DNA of 64,000 bases from positions 2,056,001 to 2,120,000 of the forward strand of contig NZ_PDJO01000001.1 of NCBI RefSeq assembly GCF_002563775.1, given 5' to 3'. Shown here in pieces: positions 47,683-57,731 of the stretch. Below the pieces are notes generated by a model. The model did no database searches and was not told the DNA's origin. It saw nothing but the letters and a program-made list of their open reading frames with translations. The stretch comes from Thioclava sp. ES.031 (GTDB lineage: Bacteria > Pseudomonadota > Alphaproteobacteria > Rhodobacterales > Rhodobacteraceae). The position numbers and the translations under genes were made by a program. Position 1 is the first letter of the stretch. The number at the start of each line of letters is the position of its first letter.

Positions 47683-48200
47683 CCGATCGCTTTGAGCCCC
47701 TTCGAGAAGCGCGCGGCATTCTCGCGGTAATGCGCGGCCGAACCCAGAAGCGCCTGCAGCGCCTTCTCGTCGAGCTGGCGGACCACCTTGCCCGGCGCGC
47801 CCATCACGAGGCTGCCATCGGGGATTTCCTTGCCTTCGGTGATCAGCGCGCCCGCGCCGATCAGGCAACCCTTGCCGATCTTCGCGCCGTTGAGCACCGT
47901 CGCCCCCATACCGATCAGAGAGCCGTCCCCGATCGTGCAGCCATGCAGCATCGCCTTGTGCCCGACCGTGCAATTCGCGCCGATCACCAGCGGAAAGCCC
48001 ATATCGGTGTGGCAGACGACGTTCTCCTGCAGGTTCGAGCCCGCACCCACGCGGATTTCCTCGTTATCGCCGCGCAGAGTGGCGCCGAACCAGACCGAGG
48101 CCTCAGTTTCCAGCACGACCTTGCCGATCAGATTGGCGTCCGGCGCGACCCATGCGTCTTCGGCGATTTCGGGCGCGATCCCGTCCAGTTCGTAAATCAT
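47679..48200 (-). CDS. Gamma-carbonic-anhydrase-like hexapeptide-repeat protein
   Basis: 173 residues forming a left-handed beta-helix ([50 protein letters not shown]), with three His residues (CHTD, VGHKA, LHGC) in the positions of the gamma-CA metal site. It belongs to the YrdA/PaaY group of proteins with Zn or Fe and often undetermined activity. Its start overlaps the gmk stop by ATGA. Confidence 0.88.
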   Translation of the reverse strand: MIYELDGIAPEIAEDAWVAPDANLIGKVVLETEASVWFGATLRGDNEEIRVGAGSNLQENVVCHTDMGFPLVIGANCTVGHKAMLHGCTIGDGSLIGMGATVLNGAKIGKGCLIGAGALITEGKEIPDGSLVMGAPGKVVRQLDEKALQALLGSAAHYRENAARFSKGLKAIG

Positions 48201-48841
48201 CTCGTCTCGAACTCCCTGTTCAGTTTTCGCACGAATTCATTCAGTCCGGTCTGACGGTCGCGGCGGCTGCGCTCGGCGGTCAGGATCGTGCGCAACTGCT
48301 CTTCGGCGCGGTCGAGATCGTCATTGACCAGAACATAGTCATATTCCGACCAATGGCTGATTTCGGCGAGCGATTTTTCCATCCGGCCGTTGATCACGGC
48401 ATCGCTGTCCTGCGCGCGGCTGCGCAGCCGCTCTTCCAGCGCCGCGATCGAGGGCGGCAGGATGAAGATCGAAACCACATCCTTGCCCAGCGAGGAGTTG
48501 CGGATCTGCTGCCCGCCCTGCCAATCGACGTCGAACAGCGTATCGCGCCCCTCGCCCATCGCGGCCTCGACGGGGCCTTTCGGCGTGCCGTAGAAATTGC
48601 CGAACACCTCGGCATGTTCCAGCATGTCGCCCTGATCGACCATCGCTTCGAACTCGGCGCGGGACTTGAAGAAATACTCGACCCCGTCGCTCTCGCCCGG
48701 ACGCGGATCGCGCGTCGTGGCCGAGACCGAGAAGCGCAGCGTCGGATCCCAGGTCATCAGCCGCTTGGCCAGCGTGGATTTGCCTGCGCCCGAGGGCGAA
48801 GAAAGGATGATGAGAAGGCCGCGGCGGCTGGTATCGGGCAT
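48197..48841 (-). CDS. gmk: Guanylate kinase
   Basis: Phosphorylates GMP to GDP with ATP. 214 residues from ATG 48841. P-loop [37 protein letters not shown] with GMP-binding residues, [11 protein letters not shown], and C-terminal [12 protein letters not shown] are all present. It lies five bases after yicC, in the conserved yicC-gmk arrangement. Confidence 0.95.
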   Translation of the reverse strand: MPDTSRRGLLIILSSPSGAGKSTLAKRLMTWDPTLRFSVSATTRDPRPGESDGVEYFFKSRAEFEAMVDQGDMLEHAEVFGNFYGTPKGPVEAAMGEGRDTLFDVDWQGGQQIRNSSLGKDVVSIFILPPSIAALEERLRSRAQDSDAVINGRMEKSLAEISHWSEYDYVLVNDDLDRAEEQLRTILTAERSRRDRQTGLNEFVRKLNREFETR

Positions 48842-48846
48842 CGGAA

Positions 48847-49782
48847 TTACTCTACGTTCTGGATCTGCTCGCGCAGCTGGTCGATCGCGTATTTCAACGC
48901 CAGACCGATCCGCGTCAACTCCGCATCGCCCGATTTCGAGCATAGCGTATTGGCCTCGCGGACGAATTCCTGCGCCAGAAATTCGAATTTGCGCCCCACG
49001 GGGCCGGTCTCGGCCAGAAGCGCGCGGGCGGCCTCGACATGGACGCGCAGGCGCTCGATCTCTTCGGTGACATCGGCCTTGATCGCGATCAGGGCCAGCT
49101 CCTGCGCGACCCGGTCGGGATCGGCCTCGGTGGCTTCCATCACCCGCGCAAGCGCAGCCTTCAGCGTCTCTGCAGCCTTCGGGGCGCGCGCGGCGGAGGC
49201 GTCAGCAGCCTCATCGGTGAGCGCGGCGATCTCGTCGATGCGCGCGGCCAGCAATGCGCCGGTCCGGGCGCCTTCTTCGCGTCGCATCGCGACGAAACTC
49301 TCGAGGACAGGCTCGAAACTCTCCAGCAGCGCGGCTAGCAGCGCCGCGGGATCCTCGATCGTGCCGCCCGAGTGATCGACCACCCCGCGCATCGCCATCA
49401 GATCGCTCGGTTTAAGCGGCGCCAGCGCCACGCCCTTGCGCTCGGCGGCGCGCTCGACCTTGTCGACGGCGGCAAGGGCGGCATTGAGCACGTCGGGCTC
49501 GATCCGCATCGCGGCGCTGCCTGCGGCCTGCGTGAGCTTGAGGTTCAGCGTGACATTGCCCCGCGCGACCCGGTCGCCGACCGCCTTGCGCAGTGCGGGC
49601 TCCAGCCCCTCGATATCGGGCAGCCGCAGCCGCAGGTCGAACCCTTTGCCATTGACCGAGCGCAGATCCCAGCTCCAGTCATGCCCCGCGCCGCTCCCCT
49701 GTCCGGCGGCAAATCCGGTCATCGAAACAGTTGCGGCGGCGGGCGCCCCCTCCGGGCGCGGCTCTGGAGCGGGTTTAACCAT
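48847..49782 (-). CDS. yicC: YicC-family endoribonuclease
   Basis: 311 residues with the N-terminal [10 protein letters not shown] and [18 protein letters not shown] segments, [17 protein letters not shown] and the C-terminal [24 protein letters not shown] that define the family. An N-terminal extension of about 20 residues precedes the usual MTGF start. YicC has been linked to small-RNA-related RNase activity in other bacteria; the local function is inferred. It is followed by gmk. The start codon overlaps a TTAACCAT sequence. Confidence 0.9.
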   Translation of the reverse strand: MVKPAPEPRPEGAPAAATVSMTGFAAGQGSGAGHDWSWDLRSVNGKGFDLRLRLPDIEGLEPALRKAVGDRVARGNVTLNLKLTQAAGSAAMRIEPDVLNAALAAVDKVERAAERKGVALAPLKPSDLMAMRGVVDHSGGTIEDPAALLAALLESFEPVLESFVAMRREEGARTGALLAARIDEIAALTDEAADASAARAPKAAETLKAALARVMEATEADPDRVAQELALIAIKADVTEEIERLRVHVEAARALLAETGPVGRKFEFLAQEFVREANTLCSKSGDAELTRIGLALKYAIDQLREQIQNVE

Positions 49783-49956
49783 TTAAGAGTTTCTTTCCCC
49801 ATATGACGAAAAAATGGCCTAACTTGGCCCCGGTAAGAGTTCAGTAACGATTTCGCCCTGACGGTCAACCGCAAGGCGGCATGAGCCGCCGGATCGCCGG
49901 GCGCGAGACAGCCACCCCGCGCCCGTGCCGCGCGGGACGAAGCAAGGGTGATTGAA

Positions 49957-50733
49957 ATGGATCGCGAGACCGACAGCAACGCCGCATCCCCCGCCTCGGC
50001 CAAAGGTCGCCGGATCGGCAACGAGCTGCGCGCTTATTGGGAGGCGCTGCTGGCCGGCCGCCCGATGCCCGCGCGCGCCGATATCGATCCGCGCGGCATC
50101 GACCGCGCGCTGGAATTCGCCTTCATCCTCGAACGGGTCGCGCCGGGCATGGGGCGGTTTCGTCTCGCAGGGCAGCACATTTGCGACCTGATGGGGATGG
50201 AGGTGCGCGGAATGCCCCTGACCTCGCTTTTCGCGCCCGAGGGCCGCAAGCAGATCGCCGATCTGACCGAGGCCGTCTTCGCGCGCCCCGCCATCGCCGA
50301 GGCGCAGCTGGTCTCGGAGGCCGGGATCGGCAAGCCGGGGTTGGCGGGCCATCTGGTGATGCTGCCGCTGACGGACGATTTCGGGGCGGTGACGCGGGTG
50401 CTGGGATGTTTCGTGGCAGAGCCTCTGCGCAATACCGGCGAGGCGGAAGACATTCACGATGCAGGCCGCGCCCCGCGCCGTTTCACGGTCACGGGCGCCC
50501 GGATCAAGCCGCTGGAAATGCCGCCGCTGAACGAGCCCCGGCCCAAACCTGCCGGACGCGATTTCCGCGCCGCGCCCCAATTCGCGCAGCCCGCACCGAT
50601 GCCCGCCAGCTCGGGTTTCGCCGAGGGCCAGACACCCTACACGCCACGCCCGAAAACCCGCGCCGAGCATCTGGCGGAGATGACGCCGGACGAGCGCCGC
50701 GCGATGTTCAGGGTGGTGCGTCAGGAAGGGTGA
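49957..50733 (+). CDS. PAS-domain protein of unknown partner
   Basis: 258 residues from ATG 49957 (AAGGG nine bases upstream; a GTG nine bases earlier lacks a spaced site). The N-terminal half looks like the PAS_5-type domain seen in many Rhodobacteraceae proteins (IGNELRAYWEALLAGRPMPARADIDP, FRLAGQHICDLMGMEVRG). The C-terminal half is Pro/Ala-rich and ends in a basic helix (RAEHLAEMTPDERRAMF). It lacks DNA-binding or kinase domains. It precedes the exopolysaccharide locus, so a regulatory role there is possible but unproven. Confidence 0.7.
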   Translation: MDRETDSNAASPASAKGRRIGNELRAYWEALLAGRPMPARADIDPRGIDRALEFAFILERVAPGMGRFRLAGQHICDLMGMEVRGMPLTSLFAPEGRKQIADLTEAVFARPAIAEAQLVSEAGIGKPGLAGHLVMLPLTDDFGAVTRVLGCFVAEPLRNTGEAEDIHDAGRAPRRFTVTGARIKPLEMPPLNEPRPKPAGRDFRAAPQFAQPAPMPASSGFAEGQTPYTPRPKTRAEHLAEMTPDERRAMFRVVRQEG

Positions 50734-50786
50734 GACGATCGGCGCAGGCTCTCAACATCGGCCTGCAACGCCATGTCTTGCTTGGA

Positions 50787-51050
50787 TTATTCGCTGTAGG
50801 CGTCGACCTTGGATTTGCCGTTCTCGCCAAGTTCCGACGTGTCGTCATGCGACGCATCGCTTTCGCGGCGGCGCATCGCCTCTTTCTGGGCCATCATCGC
50901 CACGACCCCGAGATAGAGAATTTGCGACAGCAGGAGAGCGGCCAGAGCAAGCCCGAGAATCCACCAGACGCCAAGCCCGGCGAGATAAGCGAGAGCGCTT
51001 TGGAACGTCAGGTAGATGACAAGACCGACCAGGTAATTCGAAAAACGCAT
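50787..51050 (-). CDS. Small membrane protein at the head of the exo locus, ExoX/SyrA-like
   Basis: 87 residues from ATG 51050 (an upstream TTG is not supported). Two membrane helices (about residues 6-25 and 29-52) and a charged C-terminal tail (QKEAMRRRESDASHDD). Size, two-helix layout and location next to exoP resemble ExoX/SyrA, the small membrane repressor of succinoglycan production that acts on ExoY. The similarity is in architecture more than in identities; treat the function as a hypothesis. Confidence 0.6.
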   Translation of the reverse strand: MRFSNYLVGLVIYLTFQSALAYLAGLGVWWILGLALAALLLSQILYLGVVAMMAQKEAMRRRESDASHDDTSELGENGKSKVDAYSE

Positions 51051-51163
51051 CCCGCCGACGAACTCTCGAAAGTTGAATAGGTATTTCAGAATATACGAAT
51101 ACCGTGAATGTGACAACAATGGCCTAGAGCGCCTCCGATCGCCCCGGCGCGGCCTGCATCCGG

Positions 51164-53587
51164 TCAGGACCGCCCGTAATAGGCTTCATAATCATTCGCA
51201 TGGGCCTCGGTGTCGCTGTCGTCGACATAGGCTTTCAGCTGCGTCAAATCGACCTTGTTGAGCACGATCCCCAGAAGTTTCGCGCGGATCAGCGGGTCGG
51301 AGTCGATCAGATGTTCCAGCAGACCGCGGCTGATGCGGCCGAATTCCGAGACGATCACGAGCTGGTCGAGGTCTTTCAGGATCGAGCGCACATCGATCAC
51401 CGGCGCCATCGGCGCGAGGTCGAGGATGACGTAATCATACTGATCCTTGAGCGCGTCGAGCATCTGGTGGAACGCGGCGCTGCCCATGATCTCGCTCGAA
51501 TGCGGGAAATCTTTTGGCACGAGGCCGGGGATCAGATCGACCTGCGTATCGCCGATCCGCAGCAGCACGTCTTCCCAGGTGCAGCGGCCCGTCAGGATAT
51601 CCAGCAGACCTTTCTCGGATTTCAGCCCCAGATGGCGGCTCAACCCGCTCAGATGCGGGTCGGCATCGACCAGCACCACGGAATTGCCCGTCGAGGCGAT
51701 CACCGCGGCGAGGTTGAGCGAGGTGATCGACTTCCCCTCGCCCGGTTTCGCCGAGGTCAGCCCCAGCAGACAGCTGTCGTCGCGCGGCGCAGACAGGCGG
51801 CTCGCCAGCCGGATATTGCGCAGCGTCTCGGTATATTTCGAGCGCATGTTGCTGAGCGAGTAGATCGTGGCCTCGGGGGCGTAGATCACCTTCGCGGCTT
51901 TCGTGCTGCCCTTGCCCTGCTGCGGCGGTTTGGTTTCGCGTTCGAGCCGCGCCGTCAGCGTGCGCACCGAAAACCGCGGTTTCTCGAACAGCTTCTCGAT
52001 CCGCGGCAGGTAGCCGAGGAAATGCACCCCGAGATGTTCGGTCACATGCTCTGCCGTGCGCACGAAGCGATCGCTCCATTCGCGGGTCGCCGCGATCACC
52101 AGCCCGGTCAGAAGCCCCAGCACGATGCAGAGCATCAGGATCGTCTTGGTGCTGGGACCCGAAGCGTAAAGCGGCACTTCGGAGAGGTTGAGGATACGCA
52201 CATTCGAGACCGGGAAGCTCTTTTGCTGGTCGATCTCCTGAAACTTGCTCAGGAAGCTCTGATAGAGCGCCGAAAGCGTATCGGCGCGCTGCTCCAGCGC
52301 CCGCAGACGGACCAGCGCAGGCCCGTTCTTGGCATCGTCGCCCACCGCCTTGTCGAGGCTCGATTGCAGCGCGTCGACCTTGGCGGAGGCCAGCGTCAGA
52401 TCGCTGCGCGCCTGCCCCAGAAGCCGCCGCAGCGAAGCGAACAGAAGATCGCCGGTATTGTCGACACGCTTCTGGCTGGCGGCAATCTGTGCGGCGTCGT
52501 CGCCATAGACCAGCTTGGCGCGGGTGAGGTTCGTCAGCGCCCCCATCATCGCGGTGCGCAGCTTGGTGAAATCGGGATCGTCGCTGGCAGGCAGGCCCAC
52601 CAGCACGTCATCGACCACCAGCCCGACGCGCCCGCCCTCGACGATTTTCTTCAGCGACGAGACCTGCGCCGCCGCGCGCGCCTGTTCGGCAATCGCCTCG
52701 GACAGATCGACATTGAGCGAACTGACCGCATCTTGCGAGATCGTGCTGTCGCGAGCCGAGACCAGCCCGTTGCGGGCGCGGAATTGCTCTGCCGCCTGAC
52801 CGGCCGCGCGGGCGTCCTCTTCGAGCTGCGAAAGCCGCGCGCTCATCCATTCGGTCATCCGCTCGGTCGCGGCGTAATTGGCGTTCAGCACGTCCGAGAC
52901 ATAGACATCCGCGAACGCGTTGACGATTTCGGCGGCGACCTTCGGGTCGGTCCAGCGGTAATTGATCGCGAAGGCCGAACTGCGCCCCACCCGATACACC
53001 ACGATCGACCGGCGCAGCGCATCGATGGCGGCCTCGCGGTTCTGGGCCTCGACCGTCTTGGTCGGAGCGGATGGCGCGGACTGACCGTCCGCAGCGGTCG
53101 CTCCGGTATCCTGCATCCCCGGATCGAACAGATCGCGCAGCTTGCGGATCGGCGTCGCCACCGTGTCGATCGCGCCCCGGATCATCGTCCGCGTCAACGG
53201 CTGCGGCGGGCTCATGAAGGCGGGATCGTTCTGCAGGTCGAGCCGGTCGACCACGCGCGAGATCACCGCATCCGAAGTGATGACCAGCCGCGCGCTTTCC
53301 ATCGCACCGTCGGTGGTGCTCATGTCGCTGGTGGTGGAGACCTGCCGGATCGTGCGGTCGATATTGGCGTCGAGCAGCACCTGCGAGGAGGCATCGAAAT
53401 AACGCGGCGTCGTCGCGAGGTAGAACATCCCCAGACAGAGCCAGCCCGCCACCGAGAACGCGATCGAGCGCCGCCTGCGCCGCAGCGCGGCCAGCACCCG
53501 CGACAGGTTGATCGTCGCGGTTGGCGCGGAGATCGGGTCGCGCAACGGGTCCATCCCCGACTGGTATCGAAAACCTTCTCGCGTCAT
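51164..53587 (-). CDS. exoP: Polysaccharide co-polymerase with tyrosine-kinase domain, ExoP/Wzc-like
   Basis: 807 residues from ATG 53587 (GGAGGGCGGA upstream), overlapping exoM by ATGA. An N-terminal Wzz-type domain has a membrane helix (about 46-64) and a long periplasmic coiled coil. The second membrane helix is about residues 475-495. The cytosolic BY-kinase domain has TSAKPGEGKSITSLNLA (Walker A), VVLVDADPHLSGLSRHLG (Walker A'), YVILDLAP (Walker B) and a short tyrosine tail (YEAYYGRS). Chain-length control and export of the exopolysaccharide are expected. The tyrosine cluster is shorter than in Wzc. Confidence 0.92.
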   Translation of the reverse strand: MTREGFRYQSGMDPLRDPISAPTATINLSRVLAALRRRRRSIAFSVAGWLCLGMFYLATTPRYFDASSQVLLDANIDRTIRQVSTTSDMSTTDGAMESARLVITSDAVISRVVDRLDLQNDPAFMSPPQPLTRTMIRGAIDTVATPIRKLRDLFDPGMQDTGATAADGQSAPSAPTKTVEAQNREAAIDALRRSIVVYRVGRSSAFAINYRWTDPKVAAEIVNAFADVYVSDVLNANYAATERMTEWMSARLSQLEEDARAAGQAAEQFRARNGLVSARDSTISQDAVSSLNVDLSEAIAEQARAAAQVSSLKKIVEGGRVGLVVDDVLVGLPASDDPDFTKLRTAMMGALTNLTRAKLVYGDDAAQIAASQKRVDNTGDLLFASLRRLLGQARSDLTLASAKVDALQSSLDKAVGDDAKNGPALVRLRALEQRADTLSALYQSFLSKFQEIDQQKSFPVSNVRILNLSEVPLYASGPSTKTILMLCIVLGLLTGLVIAATREWSDRFVRTAEHVTEHLGVHFLGYLPRIEKLFEKPRFSVRTLTARLERETKPPQQGKGSTKAAKVIYAPEATIYSLSNMRSKYTETLRNIRLASRLSAPRDDSCLLGLTSAKPGEGKSITSLNLAAVIASTGNSVVLVDADPHLSGLSRHLGLKSEKGLLDILTGRCTWEDVLLRIGDTQVDLIPGLVPKDFPHSSEIMGSAAFHQMLDALKDQYDYVILDLAPMAPVIDVRSILKDLDQLVIVSEFGRISRGLLEHLIDSDPLIRAKLLGIVLNKVDLTQLKAYVDDSDTEAHANDYEAYYGRS

Positions 53588-54531
53588 TCCGCCCTCCGGA
53601 CTGCAGGAGCCGCCCCGCCATAATGTTCGGGGCGCTTGCCCCCAAGGCAACCGGCAACGACCCCGACATGCAGGCTCAGGCGCAGGATTGCCTTATTGCG
53701 CGCCGTTTCGGAGAAAATTCCGGCAAGCATGAGACCGAGGCAGGCTGCGCTCTTGGCCCCGGCCAGCCCCGCCTGTGCGAGCCGCCCCGACAGCGGGCGC
53801 CCGGCCGCGACCACCTCGCCATGGGTCAGCCCCATCCGGTAGCGCCGCCGCATCAGCCAGCGCATCGTCGCGCGCGCCTCGGGCACGATTTCATGCGCGA
53901 CCGCATCGGGCGCGAAGGCGATCTCGCCGCCGCGCGCCTGATAGGCCGCGAAAAACGCCGTATCCTCGCCGCCGCTGCGCCCCAGCGCTTCATCGAAGCT
54001 CAAGCCGTCGAAAGCAGGCGCGCGCAGATGGATCAGCATGTTGCAGGTGTAGCCGGTATGCGCATGCCCGCGCGCATCGACATCCGGCGTCGTGTTATGG
54101 ATCGCCGAGCGACGCATCCAGCCCGGCGCAGTCTCCAGATGCTTCGCGCGGACCGGCCCCACCACGGCGGAGGTCGCGGCCTCATGCATCCGCCGTTCCA
54201 TCCGCATCAGCCAGTCGGGCTCCACCCATTCGTCATCGTCGAGAAAGGCCAGCAGATCGGCGCATTGCGCCCGCGCCGCCTGCAAAATCGCATTGCGCGC
54301 GACCGAGATATTGCGGGCCGGGGCGTGCAGATAGATCAAAGGATGCGGGAACCACTCGCCGATCGCGTCGATCACCGGCCGCGCCGAGGGCGTGTCGTCA
54401 TTATCCGCGACGATCACCTGAATCGTCAGATCCGGGCAGGAGGCGAGTGCCGCAAGCGAGGCCAGCGTGTCGCGCAGCTGAGCGCGGCGATAGGTGCAAA
54501 CGCCGATGATGACGGTCCGGGGTGTCTTCAT
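53584..54531 (-). CDS. exoM: Succinoglycan-type glycosyltransferase ExoM
   Basis: GT2 enzyme, 315 residues from ATG 54531, chosen because upstream frame overlaps exoA and the ATG overlaps its stop. It shares with Sinorhizobium ExoM (recalled sequence) the segments IGVCTYRR, VIVADND..PSAR, LAFLDDDEWV (DDD/metal site), GYTCN, and SGGEDTAFF. ExoM adds a glucose to the octasaccharide repeat on undecaprenyl-PP in the reference system; the exact linkage here is unknown. Confidence 0.85.
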   Translation of the reverse strand: MKTPRTVIIGVCTYRRAQLRDTLASLAALASCPDLTIQVIVADNDDTPSARPVIDAIGEWFPHPLIYLHAPARNISVARNAILQAARAQCADLLAFLDDDEWVEPDWLMRMERRMHEAATSAVVGPVRAKHLETAPGWMRRSAIHNTTPDVDARGHAHTGYTCNMLIHLRAPAFDGLSFDEALGRSGGEDTAFFAAYQARGGEIAFAPDAVAHEIVPEARATMRWLMRRRYRMGLTHGEVVAAGRPLSGRLAQAGLAGAKSAACLGLMLAGIFSETARNKAILRLSLHVGVVAGCLGGKRPEHYGGAAPAVRRAE

Positions 54532-55532
54532 GCCTTGCCCTCCTTCGCAGTCCAGCGCTGCGCTTTGGCGCCCGCCGTCAGGCTTTGCGCCCAGAACCCT
54601 GCCGACCATGCCGCCTGCATCAGCCCGGCCAAGGGCCCGGCCAGAAATCCGGTCAGGCTGCGCGTCTCGCGGGCGAGCATCACGCCCACCGCGACACAGG
54701 CCAGCGCCCAGAGCAGCAGCGGCAGCGCGAAGACCCAATGCAGCGGCGACAGCACCGCCAGCGCCAGCCCGGGCAGCAGCGCCGCGACGATCATCTGCCG
54801 CTTCGCGGGCCGCATCCGATGCTTGGCGAGGTTACGCGCCCGCCCGCGCCCGAAGAGATAATATTGCCGTATCAAGCCGCGCAGGTTCTGGCGCGGAAGG
54901 TAATCGATCCCGGTGCGCGCGCTCAGCCAGATCCGGTAGCCCGCCATCCGCAGCCGATGATCGAGCTCCGCATCCTCGTTATGGGTGAAGCCCGGATCGT
55001 AGCCGCCCACCGCGCGGAACGCATCGCAGCGCATCAGCGCGTGATGACCGTGATCGACCCATGCGCCCTCGCTCCGGTTGCGATGGGCCGAGCTGCCATT
55101 GCCGAAACGCGAATTCTGCGCCACCGCGATCGCCTTTTGCAGCAGCCCCTGCCCGACCGCGTTCATCGTGACCGTGACCGAGGCCGCCCCCGTCGCCTCG
55201 GCCTCCGCAATCAGCGTCTCGCAATAATCCCGCGGGTAGATCGAATGGGCGTCGATGCGGATCAGATAGTCGCAACCCGCCCCGAACGCCTCCACGGCGA
55301 GATTGATCGCAGCGCTTTGATATTTCAGCGGATTGTCGATCAGGCGCAGCCAATCCGTCTGCGCCATCCGCTGCGTGACGATGTCCTGCGTGCCATCGCG
55401 CGAGCCGCCATCGACCACCACGACCAGCGCCTCGCCTGTCTTCGCGAAAGGGGCCAGCTGATCGAGCACCGCCCCGATATGGGCCGCCTCGTTCAGCGTG
55501 GGCACAATCACCAGAACTTTCGGATCGCTCAT
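54528..55532 (-). CDS. exoA: Succinoglycan-type glycosyltransferase ExoA
   Basis: GT2 enzyme, 334 residues. It begins VLVIVPTLNEAAHIG and shares VVVVDGGSRDGT, LKYQSAAINLAVEAFG, YLIRIDAHSIYP (DXD-like), WVDHGHHALMR and GYDPGFTHNEDAELDHRL with the S. meliloti family. Two C-terminal membrane helices (about 256-290) anchor it. It overlaps exoM and is followed upstream by exoL. Confidence 0.88.
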   Translation of the reverse strand: MSDPKVLVIVPTLNEAAHIGAVLDQLAPFAKTGEALVVVVDGGSRDGTQDIVTQRMAQTDWLRLIDNPLKYQSAAINLAVEAFGAGCDYLIRIDAHSIYPRDYCETLIAEAEATGAASVTVTMNAVGQGLLQKAIAVAQNSRFGNGSSAHRNRSEGAWVDHGHHALMRCDAFRAVGGYDPGFTHNEDAELDHRLRMAGYRIWLSARTGIDYLPRQNLRGLIRQYYLFGRGRARNLAKHRMRPAKRQMIVAALLPGLALAVLSPLHWVFALPLLLWALACVAVGVMLARETRSLTGFLAGPLAGLMQAAWSAGFWAQSLTAGAKAQRWTAKEGKA

Positions 55533-55547
55533 CGTCTCTCCTTTCGC

Positions 55548-56687
55548 TCAGGCCGCATGGGACTGGATCGGCGCGCGCAGCGCCGTCAGCATCGCCGCCC
55601 CATCCGCCGCGCTCGCCAGCCAGCTTGCGCGCTCACGGGCCGCGAGCGCGCTGCGCAGCGCCTCGAGTTCCTTGGGGCCGATCGGGGCCAGCGCATCCTC
55701 GACCGCGCTGATCTCGGGCGCGCTGACCTGCAGGCCGATCCCCTCGCGCGCCATCCGGCGTCCGATCTGGGTATGCGACAGCCCGATCGGCGGCGCGCCG
55801 AACAACCCGCCCTCGTAAAGGCGATTGGGCAGCAGCCAATCCGAATTTCCGCCCGGATCGAAGCGATCGAGCAACCACGCCAGATCGCAGGCGCCGTAAA
55901 TCTCGGGCAGATCGTCGGGCCATGCGTAGCTGCCGCGAAACTCCAGCGCGTCATTGGCCTCGATCACCGCATGGAAATCGGGGATCACGTCGAGCGAGGG
56001 CCGCCCGCTGATCACCACCCTGTAGCGCCCCGGATTGCGCCGCGTCAGCCCGTCGAGCGTCTCCAGTGACCAGCGACAGCGCAGGATGCCGAACCAACCG
56101 ATGGTGATCTGGCCCTGCGTGACCGGCGCAAGCCGCGCGCCCTGCGGGATCAGGCTCTCGGGCAGGAACGGCTTGTTCTCGACCAGATGCACCGGAACCG
56201 TATTGTGTTGATAAGGTTCGAGATATTGGCTCTCGAAGGCCTCCGAGGAGGTGACGATCAGATCGGTCTCGGCCAAGAGCCTGCGCTCGATCCGCCGCAA
56301 TGCGCGCGACGCGGTGCCTTGGCCCAGCATGATCCGGTGAATGTCGAGCAACTCGTAGACCAGCGCGGGCTTATCCGCGAAGGCCGCGCGGGCGTGCCGC
56401 CCCAGCGCCAGCATTTCCAGATTGCGCGAGAGGATCACATCCACCCCGTCCGATACCAGCGCCCGCACCCGCCTGCGGATCTGCGGATAGGCGCGCGCCA
56501 CGCTCAGCGCCCGCGCCGCAAGTTTGCCATCCTGCGTCCAACCGAGGATTTCGGCGGGCCGCTGCGGCGCACCGGGCAGCCGCTTGAACCCCGCGATCAC
56601 CACCTCGGCCCCTGCCGCTTCCAACATCTGCACCCGCCGCCAGATCGCGGCATCGTCCAGATCATGCGCCAGATAGAGAAGTTTCAT
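55548..56687 (-). CDS. Glycosyltransferase ExoL-like
   Basis: 379 residues of the GT-B fold with an N-terminal YLAHDLDDAAIWRR and a C-terminal donor domain (IGWFGILRCRWSLETLDGL, LDRFDPGGNSDWLLPNRLYEGG). The order exoA-exoL-exoK matches succinoglycan clusters. ExoL transfers glucose onto the growing repeat in the reference pathway; donor and linkage here are unknown. Confidence 0.7.
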   Translation of the reverse strand: MKLLYLAHDLDDAAIWRRVQMLEAAGAEVVIAGFKRLPGAPQRPAEILGWTQDGKLAARALSVARAYPQIRRRVRALVSDGVDVILSRNLEMLALGRHARAAFADKPALVYELLDIHRIMLGQGTASRALRRIERRLLAETDLIVTSSEAFESQYLEPYQHNTVPVHLVENKPFLPESLIPQGARLAPVTQGQITIGWFGILRCRWSLETLDGLTRRNPGRYRVVISGRPSLDVIPDFHAVIEANDALEFRGSYAWPDDLPEIYGACDLAWLLDRFDPGGNSDWLLPNRLYEGGLFGAPPIGLSHTQIGRRMAREGIGLQVSAPEISAVEDALAPIGPKELEALRSALAARERASWLASAADGAAMLTALRAPIQSHAA

Positions 56688-56705
56688 CGCCCCACCTACC
56701 CCGCG

Positions 56706-57515
56706 TCACTTCAGATCGCACAGGATCGAGCCGTCGAAACTGCAGCCCGTGCCCAGCGGCGTGTAGCGGAAGCGTTTGACCACCATCTCGACCGGCTCGT
56801 CAGGCGTCTCGTAACGCCCCATCCAGCGGTCGAGCGTCTCCGTCGCCCAGAGGCTGAAATAGACCTTCATCCGATGGGTCGGGATATGATCGGTGGCCTC
56901 GCGCACCAGTTTTCCATCGACGAACCAGCGCAACCGGTCGGGCTCCCAAATGATCGCGTAATCGTGGAACCCTTCCTGCCCGGGCGTCGCGATGTCGATG
57001 CCGCGCCCGCCCTCGTCTCCCTCGTCGCCAGAGACGTAACGATTGGTCCAGACGTAATCCGGCTGCTTGGTCAGGATCTCGAAATCGATCTCGTCATGGG
57101 GCTGATCGTGGACCGGCCCGGTATAGGTGAAGAAAGCGGCGTTGAACCCCGCACCCGCGCCGCTGCGGACGCGCGCCTCGAACGTGCCGTAGCTGAACCA
57201 GCCCTGCGTCTGGATCTCGCCGCAGAGATTGGGCATCGACCTGTTCGCGAGCGGCAGGAATTTCAGCGTGGCCCCGCCCTCCGGCGCAAGCCCGATGGCG
57301 CGGCGCGACCAGGTGCAGTTCTGATGATCGCCATTGCTCCAGCCGTCTGAGATATACCAGCGCGACGGCGCGACGCGGGTGAAGGTTTCCTCGAAGGGCG
57401 TGGTCACGAGGCCCTTGCTGTCCGCGTCCTCGGCCGAGGCGGCGAGTGTCGCCCCCATGGCCACAGCCAGCGCGCACCCGGCCACGAGGCCGCGCCTGAT
57501 CATCCCACGAAACAT
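56706..57515 (-). CDS. Secreted GH16 beta-glycanase ExoK-like
   Basis: 269 residues from ATG 57515, chosen because AAGGGG lies six bases upstream; earlier in-frame starts lack one. A signal peptide (about residues 1-30, cleavage after ASA) precedes the GH16 domain with catalytic motif DEIDFEI (nucleophile and acid/base Glu), IQTQGWFSYGTFEARVR and HDYAIIWEPDRLRWFVDG. ExoK cleaves nascent succinoglycan to lower its molecular weight. It is the last gene of the minus-strand exo block; divergent from the ExoO-like gene. Confidence 0.85.
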   Translation of the reverse strand: MFRGMIRRGLVAGCALAVAMGATLAASAEDADSKGLVTTPFEETFTRVAPSRWYISDGWSNGDHQNCTWSRRAIGLAPEGGATLKFLPLANRSMPNLCGEIQTQGWFSYGTFEARVRSGAGAGFNAAFFTYTGPVHDQPHDEIDFEILTKQPDYVWTNRYVSGDEGDEGGRGIDIATPGQEGFHDYAIIWEPDRLRWFVDGKLVREATDHIPTHRMKVYFSLWATETLDRWMGRYETPDEPVEMVVKRFRYTPLGTGCSFDGSILCDLK

Positions 57516-57731
57516 GCAGATCCCCTTCATCAGCATCTGCTTCAAACGTGGCCCTCGGCCCCCCTCCAGCTAAGCACCTTCGGGCCCGCGCATCGCTTTT
57601 TCGCATGTTTTTCACCATCCGCCCAAAAATAGAGCACCGAAAGGGGGCAATGCGCGAATGGCGATGCATTTTGCAGGCGCAGCATTCGGCCTCACTTGGC
57701 GTGGCCCGACTCCGTTCCTAATGTCCAATCC
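57516..57731. other. Divergent promoter region of the exo locus
   Basis: 216 bases between exoK (minus) and the ExoO-like gene (plus). Expected to hold promoters for both directions. I recognise no binding site and no reading frame with a ribosome-binding site. Confidence 0.4.
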
